This document shows positions 1-7,590 of a stretch of DNA of 9,443 nucleotides, one piece after another. The DNA comes from Fibrobacter sp. Its GTDB lineage: Bacteria > Fibrobacterota > Fibrobacteria > Fibrobacterales > Fibrobacteraceae. The position numbers were made by a program, and so were the translations under genes. How positions within the stretch are numbered: the stretch's first letter is position 1; every line of letters starts with the position of its first letter. The notes under the pieces were generated by a model. It did no database searches, was not told the DNA's origin, and saw nothing but the letters and a program-made list of their open reading frames with translations. The DNA lies in the NCBI GenBank assembly GCA_012841225.1, contig DUVD01000207.1:1-9443 (forward strand), in the 5' to 3' direction.

Positions 1-2
1 GA

Positions 3-1091
3 TCGTCAGGGCTGGGTTTTTACCCAAGCTTTTTTTACGACATGACAGGCTCTTTTGTATGGGAATTTTTTTGTGAAAGAGAATACCCTTCATTAAATGA
101 TTTTATCACCACCAGCTTTGCAGGCGCTCTTTACGGTGAAATTCTTTATCGACTTTCCGAGCGGTTGCTTGCTAAACCTGAGCCGAAGTGGTATGATCAT
201 GCGGGTGCATTTGTTCTCCAACCGTCTACCTATTTACAACGGCAAGTTGTGGGGGTACGGCCTAACAATCCCGGGTATTTCCCTATAGATTTTTCCATTT
301 ACGGGGGTGCAGGATTACGTTTTGGAAGCGATTACCGATACGATAAAACACCTGCAAGTCGCTTAGATGAAGATTGGAATGAGTTCTTTGGTTTTGGAGG
401 GTTTAATTTAACTTACGGTTCTCCAAGCCGTATAATGAGAAACCCTTTAGAATATTTCACCATATCAACCTCTTTAGAATTAGGGCAAAAAGAACGGCTC
501 TTTAATATGGAGCTCCTAACCAAACTAAAAAACATCAATAAACTATCTGGAAATGATTGGTTTGATCTTGCGACTTACGCCAGTTACGATGTTTTCTATG
601 GTGACTTAGTCGAGATGAGCTCCTTATCATTAGGAATTGGAACCGATTTTAAAGTTTGGCTTCGCCCTAGCATTTCATTCAGATTAAAAAGCATCCCTTC
701 TCTGGTATTACTTGGTTCCACCGATTTCAACTACGATGATATTTTAAAAGAAGTTTACCCAGATTATGAGCCCACAAGAACTTATCAGCTCAACTATGGG
801 ATTAACTATAAAACTGCTTTTGAGATAAGGTCAAAATATGGCTTTATTTCTAATAACGTAAATGTATTCGTATTAAAAACAATGCCTTCTTCAGAGCCGC
901 ATTATGGTGCTACTGGATGGGATGTCGTTGGGTTCAACTCTTCGGACATGGAAGTGTTCTTGCTCAAAAACCTCAATCTAGGGCTGAACTTAAAACTATA
1001 CTTTAAAATAGCCGCTTATCACGGCAAATACTTTGAGCCCATGTCGAGGACGATGGAAACCTTTGGTGTCTACATGCGCTATTTATTTTAA
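3..1091 (+). CDS. DUF3943-type outer-membrane protein, 5'-truncated by the window edge
   Basis: The frame is open from the first in-frame codon at 3. The 13 codons before the first ATG (position 42) read SSGLGFYPSFFYD and fit the family better than a start at that ATG, so this is the C-terminal 362 residues of a longer gene. The stretch GSFVWEFFCEREYPSLNDF, followed by a glycine-rich GALYGEILYRLSE segment, matches my recollection of the DUF3943 signature (GSFxWE...PSxND...GE..YR). The rest is rich in alternating aromatic/polar strands and ends in YMRYLF with a terminal Phe, as in outer-membrane beta-barrels. DUF3943 has no established biochemical role that I know of; outer-membrane location is inferred. 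The gene stops with TAA at 1089-1091 and overlaps the converging membrane-protein gene by 9 bp. No signal peptide can be assessed because the N terminus is missing. Confidence 0.8.
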   Translation, partial: SSGLGFYPSFFYDMTGSFVWEFFCEREYPSLNDFITTSFAGALYGEILYRLSERLLAKPEPKWYDHAGAFVLQPSTYLQRQVVGVRPNNPGYFPIDFSIYGGAGLRFGSDYRYDKTPASRLDEDWNEFFGFGGFNLTYGSPSRIMRNPLEYFTISTSLELGQKERLFNMELLTKLKNINKLSGNDWFDLATYASYDVFYGDLVEMSSLSLGIGTDFKVWLRPSISFRLKSIPSLVLLGSTDFNYDDILKEVYPDYEPTRTYQLNYGINYKTAFEIRSKYGFISNNVNVFVLKTMPSSEPHYGATGWDVVGFNSSDMEVFLLKNLNLGLNLKLYFKIAAYHGKYFEPMSRTMETFGVYMRYLF

Positions 1092-1913
1092 TTTTTTAGA
1101 TGAAGAGGCCACTTTTACTCTGTTTTTTTTTGAACGCAAACGAGTTAAAGGCATAAAAGTAAAATAGGGATAAAACAAGCCATAAAAAACGGCAATGTAG
1201 CCTAGCCAAAAAAGCAATCGAGATTGAAATAAAGGCAAATCCCAAATGCTCGCCGTAAAAACGAGCAGCCCAAGACTTAAAAAAGAGTATAAGACTACCT
1301 TAGGTAACTGCGTTAAAGAGGCCTGAATCAAAGAACCTGCTTTAGGTTTACCCTCTGCTAGATGCCTTCCAGCATACCAGGCGGTTGTCAAGGCATCTGA
1401 TGATAGTAGAATTATCAAAATAACCCACTCCAAATAACCTACTTTACACCAAACAGCAAGCCCACTCAAAAGCAAGGCGGCCATATAAAGAGGGAATAAT
1501 GCTTTGACCCAAGCAATACGAACTAAAAGAGAGAGAAGCAAAGAAATAAAGCCGCCCCAAAGCAACAAAGTGATGATTACGTTTTCCGAACCATCCAAAA
1601 TTAAAAGTAGCGAAGGAATAATGACTACAGCTCCTATAAATACAAAGCCACTAAAAACCCCACCCCAAAACAAACGCGATAAGAAAATAAAAATAAAGCC
1701 GAGCAATAATGGGAGGTATTCGTATAAACTCCCAAAAGAATTAACTTTAATAGAAAAACTTTCCGATGCGCCTAATAAAAAAGAAAAGGCTTCGTTTCTA
1801 GAAAAAAACAACATAGAGAAGGCAAAAACAGAAAGCAACAAGAGGACCAAACGCAGGCGAAACACCACTTCTAAAAATCGCTGTAAAATGCTTGGCTTCT
1901 TTCTTAATTCCAT
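1083..1913 (-). CDS. multi-pass inner-membrane protein resembling an RND/MMPL half without its periplasmic domain
   Basis: This 276-residue, strongly hydrophobic protein has about eight candidate membrane segments: residues 20-37, 65-79, 84-106, 112-131, 138-156, 159-175, 205-222 and 232-253. Its tail is basic (RLRSKKNRVK and further lysines), which suggests a cytoplasmic C terminus. The stretch from about 160 to 258 (LSSDALTTAWYAGRHLAEGK, then two membrane segments and FMPL) has the order of TM4-TM6 of RND/MMPL transporters: an acidic residue in a helix, an amphipathic link with a G-K/S pattern, then two helices. Only about 25 residues follow the first helix, where MMPL proteins carry a large periplasmic domain. 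The family link is inference from pattern, and function is unknown. The start is supported by GAGG five bases before the ATG. The gene begins 2 bp after the porU stop and is the last of the operon. An A9 run (1123-1131, complement) lies near its 3' end. Confidence 0.75.
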   Translation of the reverse strand: MELRKKPSILQRFLEVVFRLRLVLLLLSVFAFSMLFFSRNEAFSFLLGASESFSIKVNSFGSLYEYLPLLLGFIFIFLSRLFWGGVFSGFVFIGAVVIIPSLLLILDGSENVIITLLLWGGFISLLLSLLVRIAWVKALFPLYMAALLLSGLAVWCKVGYLEWVILIILLSSDALTTAWYAGRHLAEGKPKAGSLIQASLTQLPKVVLYSFLSLGLLVFTASIWDLPLFQSRLLFWLGYIAVFYGLFYPYFTFMPLTRLRSKKNRVKVASSSKKLK

Positions 1914-1915
1914 AC

Positions 1916-4900
1916 CTACCTCGAAATCACTAATTTTTGTTTAACTGAAAACACTTGTTTTTTTGCAGTCTCTGTAGCAGGGACATCGCTTTTTACAATG
2001 TAGTAATAAAGTCCGTTCGCTAAGCGACGTCCATATGAATCTCTGCCATCCCAAAAAGTTTGCCCAGACTGTGCATTCTTCAAGACTTTTACCAAACGAC
2101 CGTTTTGATTGTAAATGTAAATCGAAACAACAGCAATGCGATCAATAGCAAGGTCCTTGAAATAAAATGTAGTCCCCTTTTTTCCCATAGGATTAGGGGC
2201 ATTAAACACATCAGCAAGGCCTTTTTGCAACGATTCTGCGAGCTCAATAAAAACCGATTTTACTGCTTGATTTCCTAAAATATCAAAAGCGCGAACTTTA
2301 AATTCATAAAGGCCTGGTGGGTAAGTCGTTTCGGCGAAGGACATGCGCGTCACCACTCTTTTACTCGATTGTTCTAAATAAGGCCAAGGATGAAAAGGAG
2401 ATACTTTTCCAACGACTTCAAAAGAAATACCTTCATCTGCTTGTTCTCTAAAATCAATGGCCGTCGAATCTTCAATAACCACTTGGAGACAACCGGGTAA
2501 CTCTAGGCGAACGCGGTCACCATTAGCAAAGCCAGAAACCGAAGAAGGCGATAAACACGTTTGAATTTGAATGTCGGGCGGAGTTTGGTCGTGAATGGAA
2601 TCTGCATAAGAAGAAGTCCCAGAGATGTTTATGCCCTCTGTTAAGGCGCGACCAACATAAGGATTTTCCGCAGAATACGCCCAAGCGTGTAATTCGGCAT
2701 TTTGATCGCCAAAAGCTATTTTTCTAGGGGTAATGAATTCTGTAGAAAAGCGTCCCTGCTTAACATCAACAGTTTCGGAGTAAATGGGATTACCTGGATA
2801 AGACACTTCTAGCATTTCATCTCCAAAACCTTCGTAAATTTTTTTCTTGTAGGAGCCTTCTCGAACGTTTAGGTAGATCTTACCCGAAGACATGCCCGAT
2901 ACGGTGCCAGAAAGCTCCATTTTATCGAGAGCTTGAATGGTGTCTACTTGCTGATCGATCTTTACCTGTAGCTTCGAATTTGGAATAGATAAGACAGGCT
3001 CGCCAAGTAAGACATACCTCTCATTATTGTATCGTTGTCTGCTATACCCCCCCTTGAAACGCCCTTTAGCATTAACAAAAGCATCGCCCAAAGTAGCGCC
3101 TTCTTCGAAAAGTGCATTGGAAAGGTAAGCCCTTGCAAAGACCTCATTATAACTAGCAAAAGTCTCTCTCGAAGCTCCTACAGAGGCTATGGCCCCTTTA
3201 CCTGGTGCCACCAAGAAACTTTCGGAAAGGGACATTTCATCGCCTTTGTCAAATCTACCAACGGTGCAAGAAAAAGAATTTAAAATAGTATAGCGACTCT
3301 TATTGGAAATTTTATCCAAGTAAGAGGGTTTCATCAAGCCTTCGCCTGCCCAATCGGATATGGACCCGTGTCCAAAAAACACCGTAAAAAGGGCTCCTTG
3401 ATTTAAACTATTGATTAGATCTGTTGCCGCTTCTAACTTTTGATTCATAGCATCAGGAGTGTAATCGAGAAGGTATATTTTTTTAAAATCAAAGCGTTTA
3501 TTATAAATCTTGGCAAGGCTATCTATAGTGGCAACAAGAACCTCTTGAGTTCTCGTGTGAGTAGTGTAATCTATATCATAGCCGTTTAGAGCGTCATCTG
3601 CAGCAAGAATTAAGTTATTGCGCCATGGCCCATTATCAAAAACTCCTATTTTTTCGTAATCTTTAATTTTTTCATTATAGCCGTGGAAAGCAGAGATAGA
3701 AGAAACAGGCAAACGACCCACTAAGACATCTAAATCGTATTCACCATACATCACCGATTCACCCAAATCGAGAGCGGCAAAAAAATCATCGGTGGTCACA
3801 TCTTCTTTTTCAAAAGGCGGTATGTTAATCAAGGGTAACTTAGAGTTAATTCGGCGATAATCGTAATGCCCGCTTCCAGCGAGCAAGACATATTTTAAAT
3901 TAGGGCATACCGATTTAGCGTAAGCGATATAATTGCGAATAGACACAGGACATATACTGCCTCCATTATAAGCTTTATAAATATCTTCTGCAAGTACAAT
4001 CGTAGTAGGAATCGCTTTTATGCCTTCGCCGCTAGAACGAAATGAAGCTAACTCAAGACCTGGCACTTGAAAGGCTTCAGGAGTGATGATCAAGTACTCT
4101 GTTTTAGAAGAAATGTTTTCTAAACGGGTTAAGATGCCATTTAATCGTTCAGGAATAACCTCTAGTTGCAAGTCCGATTTAAAACTATTGTTTTTATATA
4201 CCAGGTAACGTACATCATCTTCACTTGAAATACTGTCTATGGCAAAACCATTTCTAATGGATAAAAGCCCCAGTGGCTCTGCATTTTTGAATTTCAAAAC
4301 ACGAAGGTCTTGACTTGCCACTGGAATGCGAATAACACCCGTAGCAAAACCAGGTAAAAACCACTCGGCATCATCATTCATCTTAGGAGTCCAATCATAA
4401 GCGACGCTATAGCCTTCAAATCGGTCAAAAGCCTCGCCATTGGGGAGCATTTTTAAAGAATATTCATTACCTGTTGCTTTTAAATTAGAAACGTTAAAAG
4501 CAAAATTTCCACCTGGTAATAAGTGATCATGGTTCAAAAGCACCGTTCCATTAACAGTGGGAGAAAACTTTATTTTTTCCATTCTTTTTTCATAAGGCAA
4601 AGAAGAAAGTACAGGATTGGTGTTTTGTGAAACATCGCCGACCCCAGAAAGGATTGTCGAGCGGTGTGGCAAATAAGAAAAAGAAACATAGTTGCTTCCA
4701 TTTTCTTTAATCCCTTTTAAATCGGACGTTTCTGTAAAATGTAAATCTGAAGGCGAGAGAACGGTAGTGTCTGCAAAAGAATGCCAAAACCAAAACCATT
4801 CCTTACCTGTATAGGCTTCCCAAGAATTTGACTTTCCAAAATAGGTGTCTCGGAGTAAAGCTTCTTTTTCGGCACGCACATAGCGCTTCCAGTTCACGTC

Positions 4901-5956
4901 TTTTGGGTTAGAAAAAGCAGGAGTTTCGATGTTTTCTAAGCGCTTAGGAGATCCTTTGTCTGACCAACCTAATTGAAATCCTTGGTAAAAACTATAAGGT
5001 GACGTAGAAAAATAATAAAGCATTTCATAACTAGTATTGGCGCGCTTCCACATAGAAGTACCATAGCCTACAAAAACAAGCGTGTCTCCATCGTCAAAGA
5101 TACCATTAGGCAATGGGTCTTTTCCATTATGATCTCTAATTTCTATCGGAATTTCAAATAGTTGTGTTGGTAAAATTTCGGTGGTCGAATTAATCACATC
5201 GCTGAGTGTATCCTGAGAGGAACCATAAAGTCGCCACTTGGAAATGGGAATCCCGCTCAACTTATCTTGAAGGCCAGCAGAAGCAAGGGCGTTTCGAATA
5301 GCACTATAAGGCACCGCATACAAACCGTCTTCATTCAGGCTTGCCACTTCTTTATTGCCAACAAAAAACCGAGCCACCCATTCCACATCAGCGAGCTCAG
5401 AAGAGGCTGCCCGACGAAGTGGACTTTGACCTCGATTGACTCCCCAATGAGCCGCAGCCTTAAAGTTTAACACCCTAGACAAAGCTCTTTTTCCTGGATT
5501 GGTGCCTCTAGTGTTTTCGGAGGCAAAAGAAACTTGGACCTCAAACTGCTCACGTGCAATGTAAGAAGGGCTAGCACTTTTTAATAGAGGGACACCGATG
5601 TCGACAACCCATAAACCATCTTGAAGAAAGGGTTTAGATACATGCGTTTTTGAAATAGAAATAGAGTCGGAAGCGCACCAAGCAGCACTCATCTTTTTGG
5701 TCTTGATATCTCGTATTTGGACTGAAGGTGGCGCATTGCCAGGCAAAGCTACCCGATACATCCTGTAAGGCAAATCGGTATTATCAAAATAAAAAGCCTT
5801 TTCGGGAGTTAATCGAACTCCTCCCTCAGCGCAAGCCTTTGGTGAAAAATCAATAACAGAGTCTCTATAAACAAACCGAGACTCTAAATCCTCTACTGCT
5901 CCTCCAGCAAAAGCCAAAGAAAAAGAGAGAAAGGACAATAAGAGACAAAAAATCAT
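1916..5956 (-). CDS. porU: PorU-like type IX secretion system sortase (C25 gingipain-family peptidase)
   Basis: This 1346-residue exported protein has PorU architecture throughout. Residues 1-17 form a signal peptide (likely cut after AFA) with an unusual n-region lacking Lys/Arg. Residues about 190-305 hold the PorU N-terminal module: GLYAVPYSAI, WRLYGS, LFEIPIEI, then FDDGDTLVFVGYGT and MWKR. Residues about 619-990 are the C25 domain: LLAGSGHYDY (691-700), TDDFF, VGRLP (746-750), catalytic His863 in FFGHGS, catalytic Cys897 in NSFSCTVG, and LGEPVL (984-989). Beta and Ig-like regions follow (about 993-1240). Residues 1250-1346 are a FlgD/CTD-like domain with NAPNP, IYNQNGRLVKVL and WDGRD-GRRLANGLYYYIV. 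In known T9SSs PorU sits at the cell surface, removes C-terminal sorting domains from cargo and attaches the cargo to A-LPS. Length and the PorU-type CTD favour PorU over a secreted gingipain. The gene starts 18 bp after the upstream stop. No porV or other T9SS gene is visible nearby. Confidence 0.9.
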   Translation of the reverse strand: MIFCLLLSFLSFSLAFAGGAVEDLESRFVYRDSVIDFSPKACAEGGVRLTPEKAFYFDNTDLPYRMYRVALPGNAPPSVQIRDIKTKKMSAAWCASDSISISKTHVSKPFLQDGLWVVDIGVPLLKSASPSYIAREQFEVQVSFASENTRGTNPGKRALSRVLNFKAAAHWGVNRGQSPLRRAASSELADVEWVARFFVGNKEVASLNEDGLYAVPYSAIRNALASAGLQDKLSGIPISKWRLYGSSQDTLSDVINSTTEILPTQLFEIPIEIRDHNGKDPLPNGIFDDGDTLVFVGYGTSMWKRANTSYEMLYYFSTSPYSFYQGFQLGWSDKGSPKRLENIETPAFSNPKDVNWKRYVRAEKEALLRDTYFGKSNSWEAYTGKEWFWFWHSFADTTVLSPSDLHFTETSDLKGIKENGSNYVSFSYLPHRSTILSGVGDVSQNTNPVLSSLPYEKRMEKIKFSPTVNGTVLLNHDHLLPGGNFAFNVSNLKATGNEYSLKMLPNGEAFDRFEGYSVAYDWTPKMNDDAEWFLPGFATGVIRIPVASQDLRVLKFKNAEPLGLLSIRNGFAIDSISSEDDVRYLVYKNNSFKSDLQLEVIPERLNGILTRLENISSKTEYLIITPEAFQVPGLELASFRSSGEGIKAIPTTIVLAEDIYKAYNGGSICPVSIRNYIAYAKSVCPNLKYVLLAGSGHYDYRRINSKLPLINIPPFEKEDVTTDDFFAALDLGESVMYGEYDLDVLVGRLPVSSISAFHGYNEKIKDYEKIGVFDNGPWRNNLILAADDALNGYDIDYTTHTRTQEVLVATIDSLAKIYNKRFDFKKIYLLDYTPDAMNQKLEAATDLINSLNQGALFTVFFGHGSISDWAGEGLMKPSYLDKISNKSRYTILNSFSCTVGRFDKGDEMSLSESFLVAPGKGAIASVGASRETFASYNEVFARAYLSNALFEEGATLGDAFVNAKGRFKGGYSRQRYNNERYVLLGEPVLSIPNSKLQVKIDQQVDTIQALDKMELSGTVSGMSSGKIYLNVREGSYKKKIYEGFGDEMLEVSYPGNPIYSETVDVKQGRFSTEFITPRKIAFGDQNAELHAWAYSAENPYVGRALTEGINISGTSSYADSIHDQTPPDIQIQTCLSPSSVSGFANGDRVRLELPGCLQVVIEDSTAIDFREQADEGISFEVVGKVSPFHPWPYLEQSSKRVVTRMSFAETTYPPGLYEFKVRAFDILGNQAVKSVFIELAESLQKGLADVFNAPNPMGKKGTTFYFKDLAIDRIAVVSIYIYNQNGRLVKVLKNAQSGQTFWDGRDSYGRRLANGLYYYIVKSDVPATETAKKQVFSVKQKLVISR
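1919..1922 (-). promoter_or_regulatory. ribosome binding site GAGG of the terminal membrane-protein gene
   Basis: GAGG lies five bases before the ATG at 1913 and overlaps the last porU codons (TCG AGG TAG). Translation of the membrane protein is therefore probably coupled to termination of porU. Confidence 0.6.
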
Positions 5957-5974
5957 TCCTATAAGATAAAAAAA

Positions 5975-6814
5975 TCAATCGGGAAAAATGATCTCCATCT
6001 CGTAGGATCCATTGCCATTTGTATTAAATCGAACAATTTCCCCCTTCTTTGTTTTGTTGTAAAACAAACGAAAAGAAGATGGGGCTACTCCTTTCTCTAG
6101 AATAGCACTCACTTCGTGCCTAGATAGCCGCATTCCTTGAGTCCACGAGCTTGAGTACCAATGCCAAGGCTGCCAATTAAAGACCCCACGCGTAGACTGT
6201 ATAAAGGAACGCAGCATTAAAGAATACTCGTATTCAAAAAAAGTCATGTACTGGTCTACTAAATCCTTTTTTTCTACTGTACTCATCGTTTTATAATCTA
6301 AAGAAAAAAAGAGTGGGGCGCTGTCTGGGTTGCTATAAATAAATCGAATTCGATTTGGAAAGGCGGTTATTTTTAAATTAGGGTTATCTAAGTGCTCAAA
6401 TTCTGTACCCGAGATTTGCTTGTAGTCTAAAAAAAGTCGCTCCGAATTTAAAGTTGAATGCACTGAAAGTTGCTCTGGAGTGGTATTAAGCTCTTTAAAC
6501 CGATAAACGGCCAAACGTTCTCCTTTTGGAACTTGGGATAAGGTAGCTAAAAGATAAGATCCCACTGGTTCTTTTAAAATCCACCTAGCCAAAACTTTTC
6601 TTTCTTTCTTTTCGACTTCTATCATAACGCGATCTGTAATCGCCGTCGAGTCCCACTGCATCCAGTTGCCATTTTTACCAACAGAATCTAGCTTAGAAAA
6701 GAGGACCTCCGATGAAAAACTAGAAGGAGTATTCCATTGAGAAATCAAAGTTAAGGCCGACGCTAATGACCCCAGTAGTAATAAGAACAGTAAAGAACGC
6801 ATTAATCTTTTCAA
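5975..6814 (-). CDS. exported protein of unknown function, tryptophan-rich near the C terminus
   Basis: I do not recognise this 279-residue protein. It begins with a clear signal peptide (MKRLMRSLLFLLLLGSLASA, cleavage likely after residue 20) and lacks a lipobox cysteine; the protein has no cysteine at all. The mature part looks beta-rich, with a helical stretch at about 180-206 and a short aromatic segment at 212-224 (VFNWQPWHWYSSS). It ends in EMEIIFPD. A periplasmic or outer-membrane-associated location is inferred. The chosen start is TTG at 6814, which overlaps the previous stop as TTGA and lies 8 bases after AGGGAG; the ATG at 6802 (residue 5) has no comparable SD motif and would leave a weaker signal peptide n-region. 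Its position directly before porU, after a periplasmic thioredoxin, suggests a role in envelope or T9SS maturation, but nothing in the sequence itself shows this. Confidence 0.8.
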   Translation of the reverse strand: MKRLMRSLLFLLLLGSLASALTLISQWNTPSSFSSEVLFSKLDSVGKNGNWMQWDSTAITDRVMIEVEKKERKVLARWILKEPVGSYLLATLSQVPKGERLAVYRFKELNTTPEQLSVHSTLNSERLFLDYKQISGTEFEHLDNPNLKITAFPNRIRFIYSNPDSAPLFFSLDYKTMSTVEKKDLVDQYMTFFEYEYSLMLRSFIQSTRGVFNWQPWHWYSSSWTQGMRLSRHEVSAILEKGVAPSSFRLFYNKTKKGEIVRFNTNGNGSYEMEIIFPD

Positions 6815-7590
6815 CGCATCGTCTCCCTAATTGCTTTTTCTAGTTGCGCTTCGTTAGGCACTCCGCTCCATACCTTTTGAATATAGCCATTTCCATCTAA
6901 AAGCATCAAGGTTGGAACAGCGCTAATTCGGTAGTGGTTAGAAAACTTTAAGTCTGCGTCTCGATAAAGAGGAAAAGGAGCTGGGTGCTTTTGATTAAAC
7001 GCTTGTAAATCACTTAAGGATTCTTTAGAAACGCCAACCACCTCAAGACCTTCTTTGGCTAACTTACCATAAAGCCTATCGAGAATAGGAAGTGTTTGCC
7101 TACAAGGAATACACCAAGTAGCCCAAAAATCAAGCAAAATCGCCTTAGGTTTTTCTTGGCGTTTATCTCCGTTGGCATAAAAGTTTTTTCCAAACCCTAC
7201 TATTTTGCTTCCTATAGCAGACCCGGTCCAATTGGAAATATCGTCTGGACGCTCTGTTAATTTAATAGATGCTGTCTGCTCCTTATCACCTCGAATTAAA
7301 ACCAGTGTTACGGATTCCCCCGTCTTTTTGCTTTTTAAAACTTGTTGAATTATCGCCACTGCTGTAATTGGCTTTTTATTTATAGAAATAATTTTATCAC
7401 CAGAGGAAACACCAGCTGCCAAAGCTCCAGACGCGGGGTGAATGCCTTCTACTACCAAAGCAATTTGATTTTGATAGGGTTCTTTTTTAAAAGAAAAGCC
7501 CAACCAAGGCACGGCCATTAAAGGGGACGCAGAGAGCAATACCAAAATCATAAAAAACAATTTAAAAGAATAAAATCGACAATTCGCCAT
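6811..7590 (-). CDS. periplasmic PDZ-thioredoxin (TlpA/ResA-like) fusion protein
   Basis: This 259-residue protein has three parts. Residues 1-26 are a signal peptide ending ASPLMA. Residues about 29-115 are a PDZ domain (WLGFSF, then HPASGALAAG-VSSGDKIISINKKPI, the usual Pxxx-A-x-GD-I-xx-N-x pattern). Residues about 125-259 are a TlpA/ResA-type thioredoxin fold with DFWATWC-IPC (Cys160 and Cys163) and the cis-proline loop SAVPT (Pro226). Members of this family usually reduce periplasmic disulfides. The PDZ domain would normally bind a peptide terminus or loop of a partner, so it may target the redox domain to a client; that is inference. The start has AGGTGG with 6-base spacing. The gene overlaps its upstream neighbour by 29 bp and its downstream neighbour by 4 bp, which fits translational coupling. 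No lipobox is present, so it is predicted to be soluble in the periplasm. Confidence 0.88.
   Translation of the reverse strand: MANCRFYSFKLFFMILVLLSASPLMAVPWLGFSFKKEPYQNQIALVVEGIHPASGALAAGVSSGDKIISINKKPITAVAIIQQVLKSKKTGESVTLVLIRGDKEQTASIKLTERPDDISNWTGSAIGSKIVGFGKNFYANGDKRQEKPKAILLDFWATWCIPCRQTLPILDRLYGKLAKEGLEVVGVSKESLSDLQAFNQKHPAPFPLYRDADLKFSNHYRISAVPTLMLLDGNGYIQKVWSGVPNEAQLEKAIRETMR
6823..6828 (-). promoter_or_regulatory. ribosome binding site AGGGAG that decides a TTG start
   Basis: AGGGAG is followed by an 8-base spacer and then TTG at 6814, which overlaps the preceding gene's stop as TTGA. The alternative ATG at 6802 is 20 bases from this motif and has no other SD, so the TTG start is preferred. 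Confidence 0.6.

Noticed and set aside
97..288. 63-residue plus-strand frame inside the DUF3943-type gene
   Set aside because: It overlaps family-conserved sequence in the main frame and has no SD or motif of its own.
1092..1131. Possible intrinsic terminator after the DUF3943-type gene (AGAG...CTCT followed by T9)
   Set aside because: The stem is only four base pairs with no GC-rich core, and the T run is also explained by Lys/Asn codons of the opposite gene. I do not call it.
1504..1944. 146-residue plus-strand reading frame antisense to the terminal membrane protein gene
   Set aside because: It is Lys/Arg/Thr-rich low-complexity sequence, as expected from reading the complement of hydrophobic AT-rich codons. 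It has no domain features, and the opposite strand carries a coherent membrane protein.
2060..5470. Several short frames of 65-82 residues within porU (2060-2278, 2962-3159, 3035-3283, 5267-5470)
   Set aside because: All lie inside a continuous, domain-matched PorU coding sequence and encode no recognisable motif. They are chance open frames.
1916..5956. A secreted gingipain-like virulence protease instead of PorU
   Set aside because: The long N-terminal module with GLYAV, LYG and FDDGD motifs and the FlgD-like end match PorU. Gingipains have a shorter propeptide and haemagglutinin-type repeats, which are absent.
5975..6813. Recoding of TGA (the exported unknown gene and the thioredoxin gene both end in TGA)
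   Set aside because: Both TGA codons sit at normal gene ends with immediate downstream starts. The other genes end in TAA or TAG, and no internal TGA is needed, so the standard bacterial code fits.
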